Shown: in pieces, positions 25,501 to 37,968 of the stretch
Layout: every line of letters begins with the position of its first letter
Numbering within the stretch: position 1 is the stretch's first letter
Assembly: GCA_030063045.1 (NCBI GenBank)
Contig: JAQSEB010000127.1
Span: 372,001-436,000, forward strand
Length of the DNA stretch: 64,000 bases
DNA from: Pratylenchus scribneri
Taxonomy: Eukaryota > Nematoda > Chromadorea > Rhabditida > Pratylenchidae
Reading direction: 5' to 3'
The notes under the pieces: generated by a model
What the model saw: the letters and a program-made list of their open reading frames with translations, nothing else
The model's database searches: none
What the model was told of the DNA's origin: nothing
Translations under genes and position numbers: made by a program

Positions 25501-28500
25501 GTTCAAAATCCCCAATCCCTTTAAAATGTTCAAAATCCCCAATCCCTTTAAAATGTTCAAAATCCCCAATCCCTTTAAAATGTTCAAAATCCCCAATCCC
25601 TTTAAAATGTTCAAAATCCCCAATCCCTTTAAATGTTCAAAATCCCCAATCACTTTAAAATGTTCAAAATCTCCAATCCCTTTAAAATGTTCAAAATCCC
25701 CAATCCCTTTAAAATGTTCAAAATCCCCAATCCCTTTAAATGTTCAAAATCCCCAATCCCTTTAAAATGTTCAAAATCTCCAATCCCTTTAAAATGTTCA
25801 AAATCCCCAATCCCTTTAAAATGTTCAAAATCTCCAATCCCTTTAAAATGTTCAAAATCTCCAATCCCTTTAAAATGTTCAAAATCTCCAATCCCTTTAA
25901 AATGTTCAAAATCTCCAATCCCTTTAAAATGTTCAAAATCCCCAATCCCTTTAAAATGTTCAAAATCCCCAATCCCTTTAAAATGTTCAAAATCCCCAAT
26001 CCCTTTAAAATGTTCAAAATCTCCAATCCCTTTAAAATGTTCAAAATCTCCAATCCCTTTAAAATGTTCAAAATCTCCAATCCCTTTAAAATGTTCAAAA
26101 TCCCCAATCCCTTTAAAATGTTCAAAATCTCCAATCCCTTTAAAATGTTCAAAATCCCCAATCCCTTTAAAATGTTCAAAATCCCCAATCCCTTTAAAAT
26201 GTTCAAAATCTCCAATCCCTTTAAAATGTTCAAAATCTCCAATCCCTTTAAAATGTTCAAAATCTCCAATCCCTTTAAAATGTTCAAAATCCCCAATCCC
26301 TTTAAAATGTTCAAAATCCCCAATCCCTTTAAAATGTTCAAAATCTCCAATCCCTTTAAAATGTTCAAAATCCCCAATCCCTTTAAAATGTTCAAAATCT
26401 CCAATCCCTTTAAAATGTTCAAAATCCCCAATCCCTTTAAAATGTTCAAAATCCCCAATCCCTTTAAAATGTTCAAAATCCCCAATCCCTTTAAATGTTC
26501 AAAATCCCCAATCCCTTTAAAATGTTCAAAATCTCCAATCCCTTTAAAATGTTCAAAATCCCCAATCCCTTTAAAATGTTCAAAATCTCCAATCCCTTTA
26601 AAATGTTCAAAATCTCCAATCCCTTTAAAATGTTCAAAATCCCCAATCCCTTTAAAATGTTCAAAATCCCCAATCCCTTTAAAATGTTCAAAATCTCCAA
26701 TCCCTTTAAAATGTTCAAAATCCCCAATCCCTTTAAAATGTTCAAAATCTCCAATCCCTTTAAAATGTTCAAAATCCCCAATCCCTTTAAAATGTTCAAA
26801 ATCCCCAATCCCTTTAAAATGTTCAAAATCTCCAATCCCTTTAAAATGTTCAAAATCCCCAATCCCTTTAAAATGTTCAAAATCTCCAATCCCTTTAAAA
26901 TGTTCAAAATCTCCAATCCCTTTAAAATGTTCAAAATCTCCAATCCCTTTAAAATGTTCAAAATCTCCAATCCCTTTAAAATGTTCAAAATCTCCAATCC
27001 CTTTAAAATGTTCAAAATCTCCAATCCCTTTAAAATGTTCAAAATCTCCAATCCCTTTAAAATGTTCAAAATCTCCAATCCCTTTAAAATGTTCAAAATC
27101 TCCAATCCCTTTAAAATGTTCAAAATCTCCAATCCCTTTAAAATGTTCAAAATCCCCAATCCCTTTAAAATGTTCAAAATCCCCAATCCCTTTAAAATGT
27201 TCAAAATCTCCAATCCCTTTAAAATGTTCAAAATCCCCAATCCCTTTAAAATGTTCAAAATCCCCAATCCCTTTAAAATGTTCAAAATCTCCAATCCCTT
27301 TAAAATGTTCAAAATCCCCAATCCCTTTAAAATGTTCAAAATCCCCAATCCCTTTAAAATGTTCAAAATCCCCAATCCCTTTAAAATGTTCAAAATCCCC
27401 AATCCCTTTAAATGTTCAAAATCCCCAATCCAAGAAAAATGATCAAAATCTCCAAAGTTCAAAATCTCCAATGTTCAAAATCCCCGTTCTCCTAAAAACG
27501 TTCAAAATCCCCAAAACAAGGAAAAATGATCAAAATCTCCAAACCCCTAAAATGTTCAAAATCCCAAATTTTTAGAATTATAATTAAAAATGTTTAAAAA
27601 TATGTTTCCAAGGTAATTTTTGCCGCTGATTTCAAATCTGATGTCCTTTTTGCAATATCTATAAATCTCAGATTATTGTGCCATTATTGAATTATGAGTT
27701 GTTATAGGTTAATTAATTAGGCCATGCCATTGGGTGAATTAGGAGATGACATTGTCGAGAAATCACGTGCCAATGCCAATGGCGAAAAACCAAATGCCAT
27801 CGTCGAAAAACCACATTCCTTCAGGGCTACGGCCGTCCTTTTCAATGATGGCACGGCTTCCCTTGATGGTGGCATACTATATTTCATGACTGATGGCACA
27901 ACTTTCTTTGCAATGGCGCACCTTATACTGTCATTTTCGTGTCGTATTTGGGTGTTGATACGCCGAATTTGGATGGTGGCATACCGATTTTTGGTATGGG
28001 CACTTTGAATTTGGGTGGTGACAAACCTTATTCAGCTTTGGTACAATTTTTATCAAAGACACGCCTTCCGACAAGATGGCAGACTTGATGCCATATTTTT
28101 TTGACGATTGCACCTTGCCTATATCATTCCGTCAAATTAATTATTGTTTTTTGGAAATAAATTTTTTCATTGAGTTTCTAATCATTTAATTTTGCCAAAT
28201 TCAGATTCAGCTTGTCGAGAGCAATCGATTGGTATATGATTTGCTTACTTTTTAATGGAATATGGCAAAATTAAAAATTGGGGATTTAGAACGTTTTTCC
28301 TTGTTTTGGGGATTTTGAACGTTTTTAGGAGAATGGGGATTTTGAACATTGGAGATTTTGAACTTTGGAGATTTTGAATATTGGGCATTTTGACTATGGG
28401 CCAAAAAATTAACGGTTCCTTCTAGAATGAATTATAATATAAAGCAAAAATTTGTCACCCATAATAGCCCGGTATTAAATTAACCAAAATCTGGACGGAT

Positions 28501-29571
28501 TACATTTTTTCCATTGCAATGACAACATTTTAAGTAAAAAAAATAAATTTGAAATCGACTTCTAAAAATGACAAAAATTATCTTTAATATTCATATAATA
28601 TTAAAATAAATAAATATTAAATTTATTTTTAAATGAAGGCAGGAAATTTTGTGCACACATGTAAAATAGATTGGCAAATAATTCAACCGGAAAATAAGGA
28701 AGGTTGTGATCTTCACTGCGGACCAAAGAAAGGAAATTCGAAAATAAAAAAAATGGCATTATTTAATGTTACCAATAGTAGAAAATATAAAGCAAATAAA
28801 CTTTTATGCATATTCAAAATTGATGAGACGAACATTAAGAACTACACATATATTAGAAGAGATAAGGAATCTTCGGGAGAATGGAGAAGCGATGAAACCT
28901 TCCCGAGTTATTTTCAACTACATTTGGAAACCACTTATAAAGGAATACCATTGAAATTTCTGGACATCGAGGTTATTTTTTATGATCGATAACTTATTTT
29001 GATTCTATTAATTTCGCAACTATTATTCTTAATAATTCTATGAAATTACCCGTGATTTTTCGATTTTTATAATAAATAACAAATTAATCATTTGAAAAAT
29101 TTTAAGATTAAAACAAAATTTAATTAGAGATATATCCAATAAATTTTATTTTCTAGTTTTAACATAATTTATTTTTATATATAAAGACCGTTTTCATTTT
29201 TCCCATTAAATCAAATTTGAGCTTTTCTACGGTTTTTGAGTTTATTATCTTGAATAATAGAAACATATGAGAAGTAATAATATGTTGCAGATTTGATATT
29301 CTTCAATGATTTTGAAAACTTTAAAATGTTACATCACTTTTTAAACAATTTTCTTTAGGCATATACGAAACAAATCGAGACATTCAAAAAAGATCACACC
29401 GAGGAGAAAGTTTTTCAATCATCGAAATTTGAAGCGACATCAACATCAAGAAATTATATATTTGAACTTGCGGAGGGAGAAAAAATTGTTGTGAGTCAGT
29501 TGCTGTTGGTGTGCAATGGATGGACCATCACAACCCCCCATGTTGTTACCAAAATAGGAAAAAGCTGCTAA
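22552..29571 (+). CDS. Gene H: secreted Cys-containing protein, 6 exons, 464 aa, split by a satellite-filled intron
   Basis: Exons: 22552-22715, 22898-23089, 23134-23322, 23586-23889, 28639-28971, 29359-29571; 1395 nt, in frame. The signal peptide is MFYYLFFYIIIFPLQGTNG. The exons align one to one with G: GIYFDIVFCVTDC, KLCYESEL, CFKIRVGTEA with FHLFALDFIPA, VHTCKIDW, and a last exon with LLLVCNGWTI. Exon 5 was placed at 28639 because it gives phase 0 and aligns AGNFVHTC with VGEKVHRC of G. Intron 4 is 4.7 kb and contains a foldback element with about 100 copies of a 27-bp repeat, yet the exons on both sides remain open, so the gene seems to tolerate it. AATAAA is at 29635-29640. It is divergently paired with G. 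Function unknown. Confidence 0.77.
24572..28396. mobile_element. Foldback element carrying the 27-bp satellite, in intron 4 of gene H
   Basis: The left end (TTCAAAATGCCCAATGTTCA at 24572) is inverted at the right end (TTGAATATTGGGCATTTTGA near 28376-28395). The inner flank 27475-27545 (gttctcctaaaaacgttc, aaaacaaggaaaaatg) returns inverted at about 28280-28345. Between the arms lie the 27-bp array and a non-repetitive segment of about 0.7 kb with short degenerate repeats around 27720-28080. Length about 3.8 kb; no transposase. Confidence 0.7.
24586..27430. repeat. 27-bp minisatellite, about 105 copies
   Basis: Unit AATGTTCAAAATCYCCAATC plus CCTTTAA (27 bp). The variable base Y is C or T and switches irregularly between copies. 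About nine copies lack one A (26 bp), near 25120, 25340, 25365, 25470, 25495, 25630, 25737, 26492 and 27408, and so shift the frame. The period is a multiple of three and no frame contains a stop, so long ORFs appear on both strands. It is not a CRISPR array: there are no spacers. Confidence 0.97.
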
Positions 29572-30389
29572 ATATGAAGAAAAAACCACGATTTTCTAAT
29601 CCAAATATTAATCCATACCAAATTGATAAAAATGAATAAAGATTTTCTGGAAATTATTTGCATTCTCTTTAGCATTAAAGTAATAATTTATCAAAATTAT
29701 TATCTCATGTACTTTATTAAATATCAACATTTTTCATTTTTCTTGTAAATTATTTTTATTTTTGTCATATCTGCATAAATATAATAGGTAGAGGATATGT
29801 TAAAGAAAGAAATGAATTCAGTACCAATCATCAGCTAAACCAATAATTAAAATTCAATATAAAAAATGTGTTGTTGGCATTCCTTCTATCATTTAAAGAC
29901 TTAATTTATTCTTCTTCTTCTTATTTTACGAAAATTTCATTCTTATAGATAGCCATTTTATAAAAGAAAAATTTTAATTGATTTTTATTATTCTAGCAAA
30001 TGCCTATTTTCCACGTTTCTTATAAATATTAAACAAAATGGATCAACTATATTTATTCATTTTTTTAATTAAAAAGGAAAATAAACTTTAGCCCCACCCC
30101 ACATTCAATTGGATAATGCTATTAACAATAACAAAACATTTTTATTTATTTTTTCTTATTTTTATTTTTTATCGGTACTAAAACTGATTATAATATAAAA
30201 TACATAAATATATTTTTTCGAAAACTAATTAAAGATTAGATGGGGGCCAGCATGGATTTAAGACTAGAAGTATTTAGGATTTATGCATTATTTCTTCGTG
30301 GAAATAACGTGTTATTTTTCTGTTATTTTAAGTTTAAATGGATTTTCAGTTTTTAGCATCAAAAATTAATTCGAAAAATAATTTAGGAA
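29572..30389. other. Intergenic H-I
   Basis: Polyadenylation signal of H at 29635-29640. The rest is AT-rich; nothing further seen. Confidence 0.6.
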
Positions 30390-33300
30390 ATGACAATGCT
30401 CTTCAATTTTACAATTATTTTTTTATATCTTCTAAATTTAACTCATAAAAATTATGGTTATTATTGCTTCAATGACATCATGAATAAAATTTCGAATGCA
30501 AAAGCTGATGAAGAACCAGAACGTGCTTGTGGTATAATTGAGGAGAGAGCGAATAAAGCCATAAATGAATTGAAGAAATCGGTGGGTGGAAAAACGAAAG
30601 GTAATGAAAAATTTTAAACAAATGTCAATAATTAGGAATTCAGGTATTTATATTGATGGATGCATACTAGGGTGTAATAAAGATAAGACAAATGATTACG
30701 ATATTAAATTTCACAGTTCAGCTTCAGAAGGTTTGTAATTTTGGTATTAGAATATTAACCAAAAATGATTGCGAAATATCAAATTTTAATTAAAAATGAC
30801 TCGATAAATGGAAAATTTAGTCAACAATTATCCCGAATTTTTAAAAAAGTGGCCCACAAAGAAAAAATTACCAAAAATTTACCACACAGAATGAAAGTTA
30901 AAAACCGAAAAATCGATCGGTTTTCGTCATCGGTTTTTTTGTTTTTGCCGTTTTTTTTCGGTTTTGTGCGAAAAAACCCAGATTTTCTGTTTCAATTTGA
31001 TTAAACGGCTATGTTCAACCCTATTTATTAGGTTTAATATGATATTAAAAATATTCTTTTTCTCTACCAAAAATTTGGTAAAATTGGTTCATAGGACTCA
31101 GACTCTAAATCAAGTAAAAATTTAATAATCGACGCGGCTTAACGAGCTAATAAGTTCGATTATGAAAAAATTTTGCGATTGAATCAATTTTTGGCAAGTT
31201 AGCCATTAAAATTCATTTTCGCATAAAGGTGAATGATTACCCCCTCAAAATCTGTTTTTAGTAATATATTATCTCAATCGACCCATCTCGGTGAGCCAAG
31301 TGGAAATCTATCATTGATTTATCATAAAATATATTTACTCCCAATTACCCAAAACCAAAATGGAAATTTTTAAAAATTAAAAAATGTTTTATGGCTAAAA
31401 TAAATATGTTTAAGGCCCTGTGCAAGAGATTCAGAGTAGGTATAGGTAGGCTAGATTAGGTCCGGACTCTGGATATTTTACAGTGGGGTAGTGTTCGGAA
31501 TTTAAGATATGGAAAATTTTAAAGCCAAAACAATATTAATGATAATTCATTTTAAGAAATAAGGATTATTTTCCTTAAAACTAACATTCAATCATTTTTA
31601 TGATATTCTAAAAATATTCCAAAAATTTCTATTTTTGGATCGTTGGGGGTAAGAAGTTTTTTCTGATGGAAATAGAGGTAAAGGAGGAAAAATAACATCG
31701 GGAGATTATTTTGAATTAAAAATTAAATTTCTGTGTCTGTTTGACTGAATACAGGGTGGACCAAAAGTTCTTGCACACGCTTTTTTGTTTATAAAAATTG
31801 AACGGTTAAATGAAATTGTTTCATTTTTGCTATACTAATAAATCATTATGCCCTATATTTGAATAATTAAAAGATTTAGGAATTTGAAGCCTCTCTTTTG
31901 GGAGGCAGACTTGAATACATATCTTCCTCAAGGCGGAAATGTCCGCTCATTTTTAGGGACTTTTTAATTTTTTTCCTACTTTAAATTGCAAATTAGAAAA
32001 TTTTAACTATATTCTCTAATAGTTCAGATATAGGGTCAAATAATATAAAAAGGAAAATTAGGAAATAATAAAAATATAAAAAAGTAGCCTAAAATAACTT
32101 TTTGATACCAAAATGTAAAATTCGATGACTTGAAAAACCAAAATTTTCAAATTCTGAATTTCTTTGATCATTTGAAATTTTTTTGCTTAAATATTACTCT
32201 TCTATCTATTTTTATGAAAAAGGCAAATTTTGTGACCGGCCATCTAATTTCAAGACCATTTTTGAGGGTCATTTATAGGCCAATTTTTGGGTTTCCCCCA
32301 GTCCGCACGATTTTTTCAACATTTTTCAATGCCACTTTTTTATATTTAGGATGGAGTTCAAATTTTTTAGCAATTTATGAAGCAAATATGTGGATTTATC
32401 AATCCTATAAATTTTATAAATTTTCATGTTCCCATTCTTGAGTTATCCCTCAAAGAATTTTTCGTCAACAAGGGGATTTTCAGGTTCAAAATGAATGGAC
32501 CTTTTTTTAAAAAATTACAAAATAATTTAGGGAATTGTTATCAGGCCTATCATAGTTGATATAAGGGTAAAAAAGATTGGAGAATTTGAATTTGAAAAGA
32601 AAATTGAGAAAATTTAATTATAAAAGCCTAAAAATTACATTTAAATCCACCCTGTAGTTTATGTAAGTTTGATTAAATTCATTCTTTAAAAATGATTCAA
32701 AAAAATTTTTGGGAAAAGATTTTTGGGAAAATTGGGGGAATGGGATATGGGAGAGGAACAAAGGAAAGGTTATCCTTTTATTGCAAGATTATTTTCATTA
32801 ATTTTATGAATTTTATTTTTTTCAGGTCCAATTAAAGGAATTAAAGCGTAAGTAAAATATGAAAACATTTTTAATTTTTATTTTATAATATTAGATTAAA
32901 GTTAATCGATACTGTTCATTCATCAATTGATAATAAAACGGAGAAAGTTGTATTAAAAAATTTTTATGCCACTTTTGTAGTGGACGGAAATGATGCATAT
33001 CCATATTTCATTATAGAACACAATTGCCAAGATAAACATGATAAAATACACCATATATTTAAATTGCACTTTGTTAATGACGGTACTTTTTGAAAATTCA
33101 AACATGAAATACATTAAATCCGGGTCGGGAAATGCCACCCAACACCCATTTCCCCTGTTGCTCATTTAATATAACATAATAAAGGAGGACAACAAGTTAT
33201 ATTTTTTATTTAGAGCAAAAGCGTAGAATTTGCAAAAACCGAAATAATCATTCACTCTTTATAATTCTTATCTCTGTTTTATGCCATAGACAATCAAATC

Positions 33301-33906
33301 AAAATTTACGATTTTTGCAAACTATCCATTTTTGCCATAATATAATTGTTACAGATTTAACTAATAGTCAATCGATGTAATTGTAAGTGTATTAGTTTTT
33401 TAACTGACACGAGAATAATTTTTTACTTTTAATCATAAAATAGTGATCTCTTTAAATTTAAAATATATCATTATGGAATTAAAAAATTAAATCAAATATT
33501 AATAAAAAATTATATTTAGATGATTATGATCCTGGAATTTTTTTCTATAAAAATATTCGAATTAAACCATGCGATATGGATAATGGCGTTAGTTGTATTG
33601 AGAAATCTAAGGATGTATCAGAGGCTGGAAAAGCGAAAATACTCGGTAGTTTATTAAAAAAAAAGTAATATAGGCCGATAAATTCTAGAATTTCCAAAAT
33701 TTACCGATAAATTTGAAATTTACTAACCCAGCCGTTAAATTCCAGAATTTCCAAAATTTGCCGGTAAATTCCGGAATTTATTACCAATTTCTATATTTAC
33801 CGCAACAAAATAATAATTTAATTCTACAGGCGAGAGCATTTGGGATCATGATGAACAATCAATGAAAGGAAATGAATTTCCAGTGAAAAAATATCGAGAT
33901 GATTGA
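30390..33906 (+). CDS. Gene I: small secreted protein, 6 exons, 236 aa
   Basis: Exons: 30390-30600, 30644-30730, 32826-32847, 32895-33082, 33520-33645, 33830-33906; 711 nt, in frame. The product starts MTMLFNFTIIFLYLLNLTHK (signal peptide), then has YYCFNDIMNK and RACGII. Exon 2 has GIYIDGCILGCNKDKTND, which resembles GIYFDIVFCVTDCVKKNND in gene H and suggests distant kinship. Later exons give FIIEHNCQDKHDK and RIKPCDMDNGVSC. Exon 3 is only 22 nt. Intron 2 (2.1 kb) contains a mariner-type element. ATTTAG lies 3 nt before the start codon. No family recognised; exons 3, 5 and 6 are short, so the exact joins are less certain than in D or G. Confidence 0.68.
31752..32654. mobile_element. Non-autonomous mariner/Tc-type element in intron 2 of gene I
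   Basis: The left end CAGGGTGGACCAAAAGTTCT is of a mariner-like kind and the right end TCCACCCTG is its inverse. TA dinucleotides flank both ends, the usual target duplication. The 903-bp interior has no convincing transposase. Confidence 0.75.
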
Positions 33907-34825
33907 TTTATAATCAATACAAAATGTATAAATTATCACAATTCATAAAGGATGCATTTTTGTTTTTGTGTCAAATATTAATAATATCAATTTAATTGGA
34001 GATTAATTTATAGATAACTTATTAGATAATTTTCGGTTCGATTGAATGAAAGGTTAATTTCTATTGACCTCCATTATTATAGGGGCTTAGAAATGCTTGT
34101 TACCACATTTGCAGACGAATCCGTCTGGTGCAGATAATGTTAAAGCTGCTCTGGCATTGTTTATGGCATATTATTAACTTAAACATAAAATTAGCTATAA
34201 AATGATATCAAATACATTTGCCAATGTTGAATATTCACATTTTTGCTCATATACTGAAATTTATTTATAATTTTTCATAATTACATTTAATATTTCCATC
34301 AAAATAACTCCACTTTTTATTACTTCTCTCCTAGTAAATAAATCGAGATATAGAATATTATTTTTTTCTCATCAGATTTCCCTGCAATTCAGACAAAATT
34401 GCACATTCATACGACATTAGTAAAAAAATAAATTGCTTAAAATAAATTTTTATTGAAGGTTAAATGCAAAAGTTATCCTCCTATATATAATTTTCTGTGG
34501 GTTTGTCCCCAAAAAATATTTTTGAACTTGGCGTTTTGTTTTTTTTTAAATTTTTTTCTCTAACAATTAGAGAAAAAGAATTAATAAGGATAAGGAATAA
34601 AGAAATAAAGGAAATTAGAATGAACGAGCGTTGGGATGCCGCGCTCGATAAAAGTTTTAAAAGATGAAAAGCTTAAAATTCTCACATCAGTTTCAATTCT
34701 ATTTATATGGAACAATGGAAAATAAAGATTCCTCTAAACAATGATCATCAATTTAATCTATGCCTCTAATTCATCATTTCTTTATCCATTCCTTCATAAA
34801 CGTCATCTTAACTCATCCACAACAT

Positions 34826-35190
34826 TCTCGATCATTTCCGACTTTATACCCTTCATTCTCGACCATTTCCGACTTTATACCCTTCATTCTCGACCATTTC
34901 CGACTTTATACCCTTCATTCTCGACCATTTCCGACTTTATACCCTTCATTCTCGACCATTTCCGACTTTATACCCTTCATTCTCGACCATTTCCGACTTT
35001 ATACCCTTCATTCTCGACCATTTCCGACTTTATACCCTTCATTCTCGACCATTTCCGACTTTATACCATTCATTCTCGACCATTTCCGACTTTATACCCT
35101 TCATTCTCGACCATTTCCGACTTTATACCCTTCATTCTCGACCATTTCCGACTTTATACCCTTCATTCCCGACCATTCACGGCTTTATAT
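34826..35190. repeat. 31-bp minisatellite, about 12 copies
   Basis: Unit starts CGACCATTTCCGACTTTATA and continues CCCTTCATTCT. Copies are nearly identical in the middle and degenerate at the right end. Overlapping ORFs here are by-products of the repeat. Confidence 0.95.
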
Positions 35191-35491
35191 CTTTCATTAT
35201 CGATTATTTCCGGCATTTTATACCCCCAGCTTTATATTTCATTCATGAACTCAATCATGGCCATACCATTTCTTCTTTCATATTTTCGAGATTGATTTTC
35301 TCATTCCTGGCGTTTCTACATTTCCTCATTTTTCTATTAATTATCGGCTTTTTAAACCAATCCGTTAAATTTTACTAAATATTATCTTATTTAACTCATG
35401 AATGCCTTTTCCTCTCGATTCAAAATATTCTAACCTATTCCCGAGTTTACTATTACATTGTTCCAATGATTTAAATGTTTAAAATGTTTAA

Positions 35492-35533
35492 GGGAGCGCC
35501 CGGTCGCCGCTGCGCGGCTCCCGGCCGCTCCCA
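35492..35533. other. Very GC-rich near-palindrome
   Basis: A 42-bp island of almost only G and C within AT-rich DNA. GGGAGCGCCCGG at the left pairs with the inverted CCGGCCGCTCCC at the right around CGCCGCTGCGCGGC. It would form a strong hairpin. No gene adjoins it. Confidence 0.6.
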
Positions 35534-36429
35534 TTGGCTCAAAAATTATCATTTTTTACTCATTTCGATATTTTCCTTCTCATTTAATTAATTATCTCCA
35601 TCATTCCATAGCATTTTACAATTATTTATAAAATTTGGCATATATTTACATATTTTTTTTTAATAATTCTCTGCTATTCCATTAACAACAATAATTAAAA
35701 ATTTTCTCATTTATTTTATCAATAAAATTTTCAAAATGTTTATTTCTAATTTCTATCATAAAAATATTTTCTTTTCTTTTTTCTTTATACTTCTGTCTAT
35801 AATTTATTTTTCTTTATTTCTTCAATCTTCATCTAATTTTTTTGGAAAAAATAAAAAAACAAAACGCCAATGGAAAAAATTTCAAAGTTGCATTTATTGC
35901 GGATTAGTATATTAGAGATAAGCTGCAATTTGAGAAAAATTTCAATATTAAATGAGAAATTTTTAATTATTTGAAATAGCTGAGAATTATTCTTTTATAA
36001 TTAATGGCAATTAAATGATAGCAACAATTAAATTTATTGTTTATTTTATTCATAAAATTGCCATATTCAATTTTTAATATCAACAATTTCATTTAATAAA
36101 AAATGGCAGGAAGAATTCATCATTTCCAATACTTTTATTCAAGAAGATGTCGAAATTCCTTGAATTTCCATTTATTCTTGCTAAAGTTTAATGGATTGAA
36201 TCCCAATGCCAGACAAATTGATTGCAAAACAAAATCAGAATTCATTACAAAATCATTCACTATAAAATCAGAATTAAAAATCAGAAAAATGAATCAAAAT
36301 TAAAATTCAGAAAAAATCAGAATTCAGAATAAAAGCAGAATAAGAATAAAAGCAGATTAAAAATAAAATCAAAGTTCTTTCCTGTTTTTTTGGCGGGGGC
36401 GACAAGGCTATAATATATAATAGGATGAT

Positions 36430-37375
36430 TAGGAAGATGAAGAAGATGGTGAAGATGAGTAATGATGATGAGAATGAGAGGATGAAGTTGAGATGAGAGG
36501 ATGAAGATGAGAATGAGAGGATGAAGTTGAGATGAGAGGATGAAGATGAGAATGAAAGGATAATGAAGATGAAGATGGGAGGATGATGAAGATGAAGATT
36601 GGAGGATGATGAAGATGAAGATTGGAGGATGATGAAGATGAAGATTGGAGGATGATGAAGATGAAGATGGGAGGATGATGAAGATGAAGATTGGAGGATG
36701 ATGAAGATGAAGATGGGAGGATGATGAAGATGAAGATTGGAGGATGATGAAGATGAAGATTGGAGGATGATGAAGATGAAGATGGGAGGATGATGAAGAT
36801 GAAGATTGGAGGATGATGAAGATGAAGATGGGAGGATGATGAAGATGAAGATTGGAGGATGATGAAGATGAAGATGGGAGGATGATGAAGATGAAGATTG
36901 GAGGATGATGAAGATGAAGATGGGAGGATGATGAAGATGAAGATGGGAGGATGATGAAAATGAAGATGGGAGGATGATGAAGATGAAGATGGGAGGATGA
37001 TGAAGATGGGAGGATGATGAAGATGAAGATGGGAGGATGATGAGGATGGGAGGATGATGAAGATGATGATATTGAGAGGATGATGAAGATGAATATGAGA
37101 ATGAGAGGATGAAGATGAGAATGAGAGGATGAAGATGAGATGGAAGGATGAAGATGAGAATGAGAGGACGAAGATGAGATAAGAGGATGAAGATGAGAAT
37201 GAGAGGACGAAGATGAGAATGAGAGGATAATGAAGATGAGGATGATGAAGATGAGGATGATGAAGATGATGATGATAACAATGAGAGGATGATGAAGATG
37301 AGGATGATGAGGATGAGGATGATGAAGATGATGATGATAACAATGAGAGGATGATGATGATGAAGATGACAAAGA
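36430..37375. repeat. 23-bp purine-rich minisatellite with degenerate flank
   Basis: Core 36560-37010 repeats AGGATGATGAAGATGAAGAT plus TGG or GGG (23 bp). The flanks are looser GATGAG/GATGAA arrays. The + strand is nearly all purine over more than 900 bp. Reverse-strand ORFs give Ser/His/Ile-rich 23-residue repeats and are artefacts. Confidence 0.95.
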
Positions 37376-37968
37376 AAATGATACGAAGAAGATCATCATC
37401 ATCTTCTTAGTCATCCTATGAGATCTTGCCCTCTGATAATCTTTTGCCCCCTCCTCCCTCCCAAAAAAAAGAGGAAAGTAACAAAATCAGAAAAATAAGG
37501 AAAAATCAGAATTCAGAACAAAATAAAAATTAAAAATCAGAATAAGAATAAAATCAAAATTAAAAATCAGAATAAGAATATTAAAAATAAAACTTTTTGC
37601 ATATTTAGCATGATTGTTGTTGATTATTGTCTCCTGAGCTAGTTTTATATAATTTTCCATTTTTATTATTGTTTCTTTAGACATTTCTAGATCGATTAAT
37701 AGCATTGAAAATATATATTTTTCTAATATTTTTTTACATTAAAATTTTCTAAGTATTTTTCATTATTCATGATTAGCCTTCTTCTGTTTCTTTAGCAACG
37801 TGGCGTTTATCGTTACTTTTCTTTAATTTATATTTCATATAGCGAAATTTGCGGTTCTTACCAAAAGTGATTTAACTTTTAAGTTATAGAGTAGAATTTT
37901 GGGCCAAAAATTAAAGTTTTAAGGATTCGGAAGGTTTTGGATTTAGGCTAAATTTTAAATCTTTGGGG

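Larger units (their letters stand above)
33907..37968. other. Gene-poor stretch between gene I and the retro ORF
   Basis: Contains two minisatellites and the GC-rich hairpin listed separately. Between them is AT-rich sequence without credible exons. The part just before 37969 has no LTR-like or tRNA-primer-like sequence that I can recognise. Confidence 0.55.

Noticed and set aside
24586..27430. CRISPR-like array
   Set aside because: Repeats are directly abutting with no unique spacers, in an intron-bearing eukaryotic genome.
24586..27575. Very long ORFs (MFKISNPFK and GLEILNILK repeats) on both strands
   Set aside because: They follow from a 27-bp tandem repeat without stops in any frame; 26-bp units break them; they lie in an intron of H.
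27724..28008. 94-codon ORF starting MPLGELGDD
   Set aside because: Falls within the foldback element, made of degenerate short repeats; an opposite-strand ORF of equal quality overlaps it.
32130..32441. Transposase remnant in the mariner-type element
   Set aside because: The 103-codon ORF has no catalytic DDD/E-like layout or recognisable motif.
34741..35295. Two overlapping repetitive ORFs
   Set aside because: By-products of the 31-bp minisatellite.
36307..37414. Ser/His/Ile-rich ORFs on the minus strand
   Set aside because: Three overlapping frames all open because of a 23-bp purine minisatellite; no splice or start context.
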